A program made the position numbers and the translations under genes. DNA of 35,940 bases. It comes from DAHUYF01 sp052143095. GTDB lineage: Bacteria; Pseudomonadota; Alphaproteobacteria; ATCC43930; CGMCC-115725. The notes beneath the pieces are model-generated. The model ran no database searches. It was not told the DNA's origin and worked only from the letters and a program-made list of their open reading frames with translations. Within the stretch, counting starts at the first letter, position 1. Every line of letters begins with the position of its first letter. Positions 7,148-15,142 of the stretch are shown piece by piece. The stretch covers positions 1 through 35,940 of the forward strand of contig JBKQTR010000534.1 of assembly GCA_052143095.1 (NCBI GenBank), written 5' to 3'.

Positions 7148-8477
7148 TTCGTGCGGGATAGACGCGCGCGAGCGGGATGCGATCATCCAGGCGCTCCGGG
7201 CCGGGGTAGTGCCGAGGCTCGGTCTCCGGCATATCCAGGTCGGAAGGCTGCGCGAACTCGAGGCGGTTGTCGGGGACCTAGAGCGGGTCGCTCAGGGCGG
7301 AGCCGCCCTGCGCTTCATCATCGGCGAATATGGCGCCGGGAAAACGCTGTTCCTCAACCTGATCCGGATGATAGCGCTCGAGCGCGACCTGGCCGTGGTC
7401 GCCGCGGACCTCGGCCCCTCGCGACGAGTTCATGCCAGAGGCGGCGAGGCACGGCTGCTGTTCGGTGACCTCGTCGCCAGTCTCGCCACCCGCGCGACTC
7501 CGGAGGGCGGGGCCCTGGCCATCGTGGTCGAGCGGTTCATGGCCAAGAACCTGGCTGAGGCACAACAGGAAGGGCTGTCGCTGTGCGACATTCTGCAGGC
7601 GCGGTTGGCGCCGCTCCAGGAACTCTCCTTCGGCTTCGATTTCGCAGCCGTCCTCACTCGCTACGGATGCGCCTATGAAGAGGGCGACCAAGCAGGCAAG
7701 ACGGCCGCCCTGCGCTGGCTACGGGCAGAGTATGCGAGCCGCAGCGAGGCGCGCGCTGCACTTGGGGTGCGGAACATCATCGACGACATTCGCTTCTATG
7801 ACTGTCTTAAGCTCCTCGCTCGCTTCATGGCGCTTTCCGGCTATGGCGGCCTGCTCGTGGCGCTCGACGAGATGGTCAACCTTTACAAGCTCAACAGCGC
7901 GCAGGCCCGCAGCGCGAACTATGAGCAACTCCTGCGCATGGTGAACGACGTGCTGCAAGGGCACGCCTCGCATATCGGCATTCTCATGGGGGGTACGCCC
8001 GAGTTCCTGATCGACGGACGCCGCGGCCTTTACAGCTACCCGGCGCTTCAGTCCCGACTTATCCAAAACCGCTTTGCCCGGCCGGGGCTCTCCGATTGCG
8101 CCGGGCCGGTGATCCATCTCGAGCATCTGACGCCCGAGCATCTCTTCGTACTCCTCACCAAGGTCCGCAGCATCTTTGATGCGACCGAGCCAGGCCGACG
8201 TAGTCTCCCTGATAGCGCGTTGGTCCAGTTCATGGAGCACTGCTCGACCACTCTGGGAGATGCCTACTTTCGGACGCCGCGGCAGACCGTGACCGCATTC
8301 CTCAACTTGCTCTCCGTCCTCGAGCAGAACCAGGGAGTGCGCTGGCAGGACCTTGTCGGCAAGATTGATACCGCGCCGAAGGCCGAAGACGTCACATCAG
8401 GAATTGGACCGGCCGAGGCTTGGCATGGACCTTCCGCCGCCGGCCAAGATGACGAACTTGCCAGTTTCCGCCTCTGA
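7140..8477 (+). CDS. BREX-type ATP-binding protein (BrxD/DUF2791-like)
   Basis: 445 residues from the ATG at 7140, which has AGAAGGGA seven bases upstream and overlaps the previous stop. It fits the BrxC/BrxD ATP-binding family (PF10923): an N-terminal segment RERDAIIQALRAGVVPRLGL, Walker A GEYGAGKT at 62-69, a Walker B-like strand LLVALDEM at 238-245, and the downstream ILMGGTPEFLIDGRRGLYSY stretch typical of the family. In BREX type 2 loci, BrxD accompanies the Lhr-like helicase BrxHI, and the same pairing is seen here. PglX, PglZ and BrxC genes are absent from the window. Likely cytoplasmic, acting with the helicase on DNA; the specific activity is unproven. Confidence 0.85.
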   Translation: MTSSCGIDARERDAIIQALRAGVVPRLGLRHIQVGRLRELEAVVGDLERVAQGGAALRFIIGEYGAGKTLFLNLIRMIALERDLAVVAADLGPSRRVHARGGEARLLFGDLVASLATRATPEGGALAIVVERFMAKNLAEAQQEGLSLCDILQARLAPLQELSFGFDFAAVLTRYGCAYEEGDQAGKTAALRWLRAEYASRSEARAALGVRNIIDDIRFYDCLKLLARFMALSGYGGLLVALDEMVNLYKLNSAQARSANYEQLLRMVNDVLQGHASHIGILMGGTPEFLIDGRRGLYSYPALQSRLIQNRFARPGLSDCAGPVIHLEHLTPEHLFVLLTKVRSIFDATEPGRRSLPDSALVQFMEHCSTTLGDAYFRTPRQTVTAFLNLLSVLEQNQGVRWQDLVGKIDTAPKAEDVTSGIGPAEAWHGPSAAGQDDELASFRL

Positions 8478-10698
8478 CCGACCCTCCGCCAGCTTTGACC
8501 TGCTGAGCGAGCCTGTTCGCCGCTGGATTTGGCAGCAGGGTTGGGACGAGCTTCACGACATCCAGGAGCGCAGCATTCCGATCCTGCTCGAGGGTAGATC
8601 GGACGTCATCATCGCTGCCCCCACAGCGGCAGGTAAAACCGAGGCGGCATTCCTTCCCCTCATCTCCCGAATTGCCGGCTGCAACGGGCGGGGATTCAAG
8701 ATACTCTATCTCTGCCCGCTCAAAACTCTCATCAATGACCAATTCCGCAGGCTCGACCAGCTCTGCGAGGCGGTCGAGCTGCCGATCCACCGCTGGCATG
8801 GCGATATTCCAGCCGCTGCCAAAATACGAGCGCGCAAGAGCCCGGCGGGGATCGTCCTCATGACGCCGGAATCGCTTGAGGCGCTGCTCGTGCGCCGCGG
8901 CAGCGAAATCGCTTCCTTATTTGCCTCTGTTCAGGCGATCGTGATCGATGAGCTGCATGCCTTCTTCGGCAACGAGCGAGGGATGCAGCTCCAATCCCTG
9001 CTTCATCGCCTCGAGCTTGCTGTAGCGCGGCGCGTCGCCCGTATTGGGCTCTCCGCTACGTTGGGAAATCCGAAGATAGCCGCGGAGTTCTTGCGCCCGA
9101 GGCATGGTGACGCGGTCGCCGTGCTCGAGAGCCAGGGAAACCGGCAAACCGTGCTTCTTCAGCTGCGCGGTTATCAAAGTGAGGATCGGCTGAGGACCGA
9201 ACGACCTGCCGGCCCGGACGATGCGGACGACGCAGGAGGGGGCTGCCATTCAACGATCGCGCACCATATGCACGAGCATTTGCGCGGGCGGCATAACCTG
9301 GTCTTCGCCCAGTCGCGAGGCGATGTGGAGCTTTACGCGGATCTGCTACGCCGTCAATCGGAGGCGATGGGGGTGCCCAACGAGTTTTTCCCTCATCACG
9401 CCAATCTTTCGCGAGCCGAACGGGAGGGGCTCGAGACGCGCATGCGGGACGGCACTCCGCCAACTACCGCCATATGCACATCCACTCTCGAGCTTGGGAT
9501 CGACATAGGCGAGCTTGAGAGTGTGGTCCAGATTGGCGCCCCCTTCTCGGTCGCCAGCTTGCGCCAGCGGCTCGGGCGCTCTGGCCGACGCGCCGGTAGA
9601 CCGGCCGCTATGCGCTTCTATATTACGGAGCGCGCCTGGCGTTATGACCTCCACCCGGTAGACGTGCTACGTTGCGAGCTGGTCCAGGCGGTCGCCATGG
9701 TGCGCTTGCTCGTCGCCGGTTGGCACGAAGAGCCGCGGCTTGGTGGCCTTCACCTCTCGACCCTCGTCCACCAGATCCTTGCGATCATCGCGCAGAGCGG
9801 CGGCACTACCGCTGACCGCGCCTACACGATTCTTTGCCGGGGCGGGCCCTTCGCGTCGGTCGGCCCGGGCCTTTTCGCTCGGGTGCTGCGCGCCATCGGC
9901 GCGCCCGAAGCCAGACTGATAGAGTCATCGGCAGATGGTGCATTGCTGCTGGGTGAAGTCGGCGAGCGCCTTGTTGAGCACCACGACTTCTATGCCGTGT
10001 TCCAGACGCCTGAGGAGTACCGCGTCGTGTGTCATGGGAGGGAGCTTGGCACCCTTCCGATCGTGGCAAATCTATTGCCGGATGCGAGCGTCATATTCTC
10101 TGGCCGGCGGTGGCGCGTTCTGGAGGTGCACGACGAACGCGCGACAATCGTCGTCGCTCCGAGCAATATGGGCGCGCCGCCCCTCTTCGGCGGAGAGGCG
10201 GGCGAGCTCCATGACGCTATTGTCGCCGAGATGCGCCAGGTTTATGAGAGCGACGACGTTCCGCCGTTCCTTCATCAGACGGCGATCGAGCCACTGGCGC
10301 AGGCTCGTCATGCTTACCGCGAGCTTGGCTTGAGCCGCAACGCGGTAATCGAAAAGGACGGCGACACTTTTCTGTTTCCCTGGGCGGGCACCGCTACCGC
10401 CGCTACCTTCGTACTCGCACTCAAAGCCGCGGACCTCACCGCTTCCTTGAGGCACATTATTATAGAGGTTGAACGCACGCGGGCGGAAAAGGTCCAAGCG
10501 GTCATCTCGCGCCTTGCCGTCGGCCACCCACCCGTGGCGCCCCAACTTGCAGCGGGCTTGGGCAATCTGAGACGCCACAAATATGACTGCTTTCTCCCGC
10601 GCGAACTTTTGATAGCGGGATTGGCGAGTGATAGGCTCGCTCCGGAAGCGGTCTCCATCCTCGCGCGGCAGATGCTCGCCAGCTCCGTAGCCAGTTGA
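8425..10698 (+). CDS. Lhr-like DEAD/DEAH-box helicase (BrxHI-like)
   Basis: About 757 residues from the ATG at 8425 (CCGAGG seven bases upstream; another ATG is at 8449), overlapping the ATPase gene by some 50 bases. Superfamily 2 helicase: Q-region WDELHDIQERSIPILL, Walker A APTAAGKT at 65-72, DELH at 175-178, LSATLG near 210, and the C-terminal helicase motif QRLGRSGRRAGRP at about 381. The order and the long C-terminal region (to LARQMLAS) are Lhr-core-like, as in BrxHI. It probably unwinds or translocates DNA or RNA-DNA hybrids for the system encoded by the operon. It is the last intact gene of the operon; no terminator is obvious. Confidence 0.9.
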   Translation: MDLPPPAKMTNLPVSASDRPSASFDLLSEPVRRWIWQQGWDELHDIQERSIPILLEGRSDVIIAAPTAAGKTEAAFLPLISRIAGCNGRGFKILYLCPLKTLINDQFRRLDQLCEAVELPIHRWHGDIPAAAKIRARKSPAGIVLMTPESLEALLVRRGSEIASLFASVQAIVIDELHAFFGNERGMQLQSLLHRLELAVARRVARIGLSATLGNPKIAAEFLRPRHGDAVAVLESQGNRQTVLLQLRGYQSEDRLRTERPAGPDDADDAGGGCHSTIAHHMHEHLRGRHNLVFAQSRGDVELYADLLRRQSEAMGVPNEFFPHHANLSRAEREGLETRMRDGTPPTTAICTSTLELGIDIGELESVVQIGAPFSVASLRQRLGRSGRRAGRPAAMRFYITERAWRYDLHPVDVLRCELVQAVAMVRLLVAGWHEEPRLGGLHLSTLVHQILAIIAQSGGTTADRAYTILCRGGPFASVGPGLFARVLRAIGAPEARLIESSADGALLLGEVGERLVEHHDFYAVFQTPEEYRVVCHGRELGTLPIVANLLPDASVIFSGRRWRVLEVHDERATIVVAPSNMGAPPLFGGEAGELHDAIVAEMRQVYESDDVPPFLHQTAIEPLAQARHAYRELGLSRNAVIEKDGDTFLFPWAGTATAATFVLALKAADLTASLRHIIIEVERTRAEKVQAVISRLAVGHPPVAPQLAAGLGNLRRHKYDCFLPRELLIAGLASDRLAPEAVSILARQMLASSVAS

Positions 10699-10984
10699 AA
10701 GGAATGCGGCGCTGACCATGTCCGCCCGGCTCCCGCCCCAGAGTGGGCGAGTCCGCCTCCGCGCCGCTGCGGCTCCGTGGCGCAGGACAAAGGGGAGGGG
10801 CGCCGAGCCTTCACGATCCGGGCGGAATCGAGCCAGGGAAATTCGGCAACAGGGCCGCCGATGGGCCCGACACCGGTCGTTTCCAGGGAAGCATGCCGTT
10901 GCCAGCGCCACGAGCGCAAGTCGATCATCCGGTCGCCAGCCTCGTCGGCAGCGTATACCGACCGTTCGGGCGTCGGTGGTGAGC
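10699..10984. other. Non-coding or decayed sequence after the helicase
   Basis: Short overlapping open frames only, none with family resemblance. AATTCGGCAAC (10840-10850) is followed by a block at 10854-10884 that resembles, in inverted orientation, a block at 16416-16447, near another ATTCGGCAAC copy. I see no terminator or RNA gene. Confidence 0.4.
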
Positions 10985-11252
10985 CGCTGCCGGTGGCAGG
11001 TCTGCGCGCGGGCGACTGGGTGGTCTGCCGCGATGCGGCACCGGCCACGGAAGCGGCGCCACCTCGGGCGAAGCGCATGAGAGCGCGCCCAAGGAGGCCG
11101 AGACCGACGCCACCAAGCGGGCGCTCGCCACCTTCGGCAACCAGTTCGGACTGATGCCCCTTGGTCAGATCACCGGAATTGCTCGGGCTGAATCCGAAAA
11201 TGCATTAAGCGCCGATGCTCGTTCGGGCCACTCAGCACCGGAGCGGATTTGA
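10985..11252 (+). pseudogene. Decayed second Rad52-family gene fragment
   Basis: The frame from about 11037 reads GTGHGSGATSGEAHESAPKE, then AETDATKRALATFGNQFGLM, matching the intact Rad52 copy (GEAHESALKEAETDATKRAL and ATFGNLFGL) at most positions. Just upstream, in another frame, GLRAGDWVVCRD matches VRAGEAVVTREG of the intact copy; two extra bases near 11035 separate the frames. The N-terminal ~75 residues are missing, and after the conserved part the frame runs into unrelated residues and stops at 11250-11252. At DNA level the two copies share roughly four in five bases over the best stretch, so this is an old relative, not a fresh duplication. Confidence 0.8.
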
Positions 11253-11428
11253 TGCAGCAGGGGGGCATGCCTTTGCCGCCGCCCGCCGTCTATAATGCTA
11301 CCGATTATCGCATCACTTGCCAGGAACGGTGGCCAGGTGGATCAGTCTTACACTCAGGTCCAGTGCTCTTGCTATGAGGCCCGCACCACTGCCTGCTAGA
11401 GCCCGCGCCGTGAGACGGAAGGATCGGA
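11253..11428. other. Leader region of the methyltransferase gene
   Basis: Contains TATAAT at 11291-11296, preceded by GGCATGCCTTTGCCGC (11264-11279). The latter recurs with one mismatch (12343-12358) ahead of the next methyltransferase gene. No -35 element at the expected distance is convincing. GGAAGGA lies five bases before the ATG at 11429. Confidence 0.35.
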
Positions 11429-12241
11429 ATGGCGGAGCTTACTGACCTTCGCACTCACTACTCGTTCGGCGAGAACTGGGCACGCTTTGCCGCGGGATTG
11501 AACGACACTCAAATCACCCGCGCAGGCGCCGGCCTCGTCAGGTTGGTCGGTGACCATATCGCCGGAAAATCCTTCCTCGACCTCGGTTGCGGTTCAGGTC
11601 TGCACTCTCTCGCCGCACTGGGGCTTGGAGCCGTTTCGGTGACGGCGGTCGATATCGACCCGCACTCGGTCGAAACCGCCCGCACCCTGCTGTCGCGGCA
11701 TGCCGAGGGACAGGCATGGACGGTCGAGACACGCAGCGCCTTCGATCTCATGCCCGACGCGGGTGGCTACGACATCGTCTATTCCTGGGGCGTTCTCCAT
11801 CATACCGGCGACATGCGCCGAGCGATCAGATGCGCCGCGGCTTTGGTGCGGCCGGGCGGCCGGCTTGTCCTCGCGATCTACCGAAAGACGCCGATGTGCC
11901 GGTTCTGGCGCCTGGAGAAGCGCCTCTATTCCCGCAGCCCGGGCTGGTTCAGGACGGCCGCCGATGCCGCGCTCGCCAGCCTGATCGTGCTCGGCCTGGT
12001 GGCAACCGGGCGCAACCCTGTTCGCTATATTCGCGCCTATCCGGCGGCGCGCGGCATGACGTTTCTGTCTGACGTGCGGGACTGGCTCGGCGGCTATCCA
12101 TACGAGTCTGCCGCACCATCCGAGATTGATGGCACTCTCAAGGAGCTTGGCTTCGCGTCGGAGCGCTTCTTTCCCTGCAACACCCGCCTCGGGCTGCTAG
12201 GCGTAGGTTGCGACGAATATGTCTTTTCCCGGCAGCGTTAG
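11429..12241 (+). CDS. Class I SAM-dependent methyltransferase
   Basis: 270 residues with a Methyltransf_11-type core: motif I FLDLGCGSGLHSLAALGLGA at about 49-68, acidic motif II VTAVDID, then YDIVYSWGVLHHTGDM and the post-motif VRPGGRLVLAIYRK. The C-terminal third (RLEKRLYSRSPGWFRTAADA and onward) contains a hydrophobic stretch ASLIVLGLVA that may touch the membrane or bind a lipid-like or sugar substrate. The substrate is unknown; the neighbour is an FkbM methyltransferase, and such pairs are common in polysaccharide loci, so a glycan substrate is a reasonable guess. Start supported by GGAAGGA. Confidence 0.88.
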   Translation: MAELTDLRTHYSFGENWARFAAGLNDTQITRAGAGLVRLVGDHIAGKSFLDLGCGSGLHSLAALGLGAVSVTAVDIDPHSVETARTLLSRHAEGQAWTVETRSAFDLMPDAGGYDIVYSWGVLHHTGDMRRAIRCAAALVRPGGRLVLAIYRKTPMCRFWRLEKRLYSRSPGWFRTAADAALASLIVLGLVATGRNPVRYIRAYPAARGMTFLSDVRDWLGGYPYESAAPSEIDGTLKELGFASERFFPCNTRLGLLGVGCDEYVFSRQR

Positions 12242-12414
12242 CGCGTGGGCCTTGGTATGGAGACGGCCCCGTCCGGCTCCGCGCGGCGATTGCTCGGCCG
12301 GCTCGCGGTGTTGGCGCTGAAGTGGATGCAAGGAGGATGAGCGGCATCCCTTTGCCGCTTAGCACGGTCTATGCTGCGCCGGCTCTCGCGTCGCTCGCCA
12401 CGAAAGGCGCCTAG

Positions 12415-13419
12415 ATGGATCTATTTTACAATCGGGAACCGTTACTCACGCCGTGGGTTCTGCGTCACGGCCTGTTAACCTCACCGCTTGTGGTAATCGA
12501 TGTCGGCGTCCAAGGGGGTGTCAGCCCGCGTTGGAAGCATCTCGCCGGTTGTTTGGAGGTTCACGGTTTTGATGCGCTGGAAGAGGCGGTAGCGCCTCTT
12601 AGGGTCGAAGGAAAGCCGAACCATCACTATTACGCGACGGCGCTCGGCAATGAGGACGGAGACCGCGAGCTATTTATCGCGCCGGAGTCAACGGCTACCT
12701 CATTTTACCCGTCCGGCTCGTCGCCCTATGATTCAAGTGCCACGGTCAGACGCGGCGGCAACAGCCGGCGAGTACCGATTCGCCGTCTTGATAGCCTGAT
12801 GGCTGAAGGAACAATCCCGCGCGCCGATTTCATCAAGATAGACTGCGAGGGGTTTGAGCCCGAGATTTTGAAGGGCGCCGAAACCCTCGTGGCGAGTGGC
12901 GTGCTCGCGATTGAAGTCGAAACCAATTTCGACGTTAGCGCCACATTGCCCGAGACACATTTCTGGGCTGTGTATAAGCAGCTATTGCGGCACGGATTTC
13001 TGCTTTACGATCTCGCGTTCGATCGAGTGCAGCGAGCCAGTTTCGCGAATAAGGCACGAAGTCTCGGGATAAAACACCCCCGCACGGTGCCGCAACCAGC
13101 ATCTTTTAATGTCCTCTTCTATCGTGACGCCCCCTCCGTCGGGGCCGCCGAGACATTAAAACGCGCCATGATCCTTGAACTATACGGGATGACTGACATT
13201 GCTTATGACGTCCTCATGGCCAATGCAGCGGCATTTCCCGATGGGTTTCCTCTCGAGGAAGCCGCCGCTCATCTCGTGCACGGGGCCAAGCCGTGGGAGA
13301 TAGCAGACTACAACAGCGTTCGTGACGCCTTGCGTGATAGCGTCACAGCGATCAGCTCGGCGCTGCGCCACAGCATCAGCTACCGCTTGCGCCGGGGACG
13401 CGGGCGGCTCACGTCTTGA
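12415..13419 (+). CDS. FkbM-family methyltransferase
   Basis: 334 residues. FIKIDCEGFEPEILKGAETL (about 139-158) is the FkbM signature, with an N-terminal SAM-binding strand VVIDVGVQGGVSPRW and LEVHGFDALEEA. FkbM enzymes O-methylate sugars or other hydroxyls; the substrate here is unknown. The last ~110 residues after NVLFYRDAP are extra relative to the methyltransferase fold and may be substrate-specific. The gene looks lower in GC than its neighbours (for example its first codons, GATCTATTTTACAATCGG), hinting at transfer from another background. No strong ribosome site is visible before the ATG. Confidence 0.85.
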   Translation: MDLFYNREPLLTPWVLRHGLLTSPLVVIDVGVQGGVSPRWKHLAGCLEVHGFDALEEAVAPLRVEGKPNHHYYATALGNEDGDRELFIAPESTATSFYPSGSSPYDSSATVRRGGNSRRVPIRRLDSLMAEGTIPRADFIKIDCEGFEPEILKGAETLVASGVLAIEVETNFDVSATLPETHFWAVYKQLLRHGFLLYDLAFDRVQRASFANKARSLGIKHPRTVPQPASFNVLFYRDAPSVGAAETLKRAMILELYGMTDIAYDVLMANAAAFPDGFPLEEAAAHLVHGAKPWEIADYNSVRDALRDSVTAISSALRHSISYRLRRGRGRLTS

Positions 13420-13778
13420 TGACGTAGGACAGGATGATCGTCGACGACCCCATGCCCGCTCCCGCCTCAGGGCCGCGCGAACCCGGGCCTGCGCGCCCCT
13501 GAGACCCCGCCACGGGGGTTTGGGTGGCATCCACTGGGCATCGGCAATCGATGCGAGACGCGGGCCGGATACGCGTCAACGTGACCGGAATCCGCTCTAA
13601 CCTGCCGCCGCTACCTCGGGCAGCTTTCCAATCCGTCGATTGCTTTCTGGTCCAAAATCGGCGCGATGATCGCCACGCAAGGCAGGATATTTCCCCTCAC
13701 AGCGACCGAGCGAAGATTTACGCTCGGCAGCTTGTGCGCGACGGGCTTCGACGAGCGCGCCGTGACCAGCCGTCGAAC
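13420..13778. other. Gap with a weak terminator-like hairpin
   Basis: No gene. ACCCC GCCAC GGGGGT with trailing TTT at about 13504-13522 could form a short hairpin ending the FkbM transcript; the T-run is only three bases, so it is a weak candidate. The rest shows no structure I can name. Confidence 0.3.
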
Positions 13779-14715
13779 TCAGTAGACGCCTCGCGGGTCG
13801 CGCCGGCTCGAACGGCTGTTCGTTGCAAGCCAGACAAGTCCCCCCGGCAGCCGAACCAGGGTTTGCACGAGACCCAGGAGGAGAGACAGCGCTAGGGCGT
13901 CCGAAGCCGGCAGGCCGACAAAGCCGAACCCGACGACGAACGCCGCCTCGCGCACCCCCCAGCCGGCGATCGAGACCGGAAGCGCGGTCATGAGGAGCGC
14001 TACGGGCACGACCAAGAAGCACTGCAGCCACGCGATCGGCAGTTTGAGCGCCTGCGCCAGGAGCGCTGCCACGATGACGGTACCCCCCCTGATTTGCTAC
14101 GCCGAGCAGAAGGATCGGTGCAGCGCGCTGCGGAACGAGAAGGACGCGACGCAACTCCGCGGAATACCGCGCGACGGGTCGAATAAACCGGAAGCCGAGG
14201 ATGCCCGGAAGCCGGTCGAGGGTCATCGCCACCGCAAAACCGATCAGGCCGAGCCCGATGAGGAGCAGGACGCCAAGCCTAGCGCTCCGATCCGGCACCA
14301 AGCCAAAAATCGCGCACACCACCATGATGAGCAGGAGATGGGCCGCGACCTGCGTAAGCCGGTCGATGACGACGCTCGCGATGGCCGTTGCCGCCGGGAT
14401 GCCAGCGCGGTTAACTCTCCACGCCCGCATCACATCGCCCCCGATGGATGTAGGCAGCGTCAGACTGAAGAAGTAGCCGATCAGGACGATCGGAAAAGTG
14501 ACGCGGAAGCCGAGGGGACGGTCCATCGCGCCCAAGATCAGCGACCAGCGCCACGCGGCCGGTAGTCCAACGGACCAATAGCAGGCAGCGGCTAGGATGA
14601 GATCCGTTCGGTCCGCCGCCAAGATCTGCCGGATAAGCGCGCCCAGATCCAGATTTCGGATGAGCAGCCATACGAGTACAGCCGATATGCCTCCCTTTAG
14701 AACAAAGCGGCACAT
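13779..14715 (-). pseudogene. Frameshifted lysylphosphatidylglycerol synthase-like/flippase membrane protein
   Basis: Membrane protein of the YbhN/AglD-type flippase family (LPG_synthase_TM, TIGR00374-like). The first frame, from about MCRFVLKGGISAVLVWLLIR, gives typical segments (SLTLPTSIGGDVMRAWRVNR, then VVIDRLTQVAAHLLLIMVVC) and runs to LLLGVANQGG; the other frame resumes VAALLAQALKLPIAWLQCFL and SIAGWGVREAAFVVGFGFVG to a stop at 13779. The break is a run of seven C at 14083-14089 on the plus strand; eight would restore one frame through GGGTVIVAALLAQ. It may be a true one-base deletion or a sequencing error. The N-terminus is joined in frame to the Cas1-like remnant; I place the flippase start near ATG 14715. 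Confidence 0.75.
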
Positions 14716-15112
14716 GATGAGCCATTGAGACAGCTTCAATCCGACCTCATTCTGGATAGCTGCCAGTGGCACCTCGATCAACTTTCGATCGATCGCGTAG
14801 CCGCTTCCGCCAGCGACATGCACCGCGTTGCCTAGTCAATCGCTGTGCACAAGCGGAATGTCCCGCTCGGCGAGCCATCGCAGCACATGGAACGTCAGCA
14901 ACGCCTTTGCCGTCGAACATCACGATGCGTAACGGAACGCGCCATTCCTCGCGCTTCTGCGGAGAGTGCGTGAAGCCGTTATGCGCGACGAAAGCGCCGC
15001 TCTCTAAAAAGAGACGCACGCCATGACCGCTCAGAATGAGCAATGGGTGATCCTCGCGCTTTTGGCGAGGCCTCGAATGTGTCACGCTGGCTTGTTCCGT
15101 CCAGTGCAGGCA
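14716..15112 (-). pseudogene. Broken Cas1-like orphan gene
   Basis: Pieces in order on the minus strand: EDHPLLILSGHGVRLFLESG, AFVAHNGFTHSPQKREEWR, VPLRIVMFDGKG; then, after one extra base at about 14902, LLTFHVLRWLAERDIPLVHSD; a TGA at 14836-14838; then LGNAVHVAGGSGYAIDRKLI and EVPLAAIQNEVGLKL. This matches my memory of the solitary Cas1-like family (SGHGVSLRVENG, NGFTHYPQKRE, RIVxLDG, VLAWLAEQ, DWxGNVVxVAGGSGY) found away from CRISPR arrays in alphaproteobacteria. The TGA falls where a tryptophan is expected (TGG to TGA). About eight residues are missing after REEWR. The C-terminal half is replaced by the flippase frame. No CRISPR repeats are in the window. Family call from memory, not a search. 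Confidence 0.7.
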
Positions 15113-15142
15113 CCGGTCACCCCAGCGCGTCGAGGAAATCGC

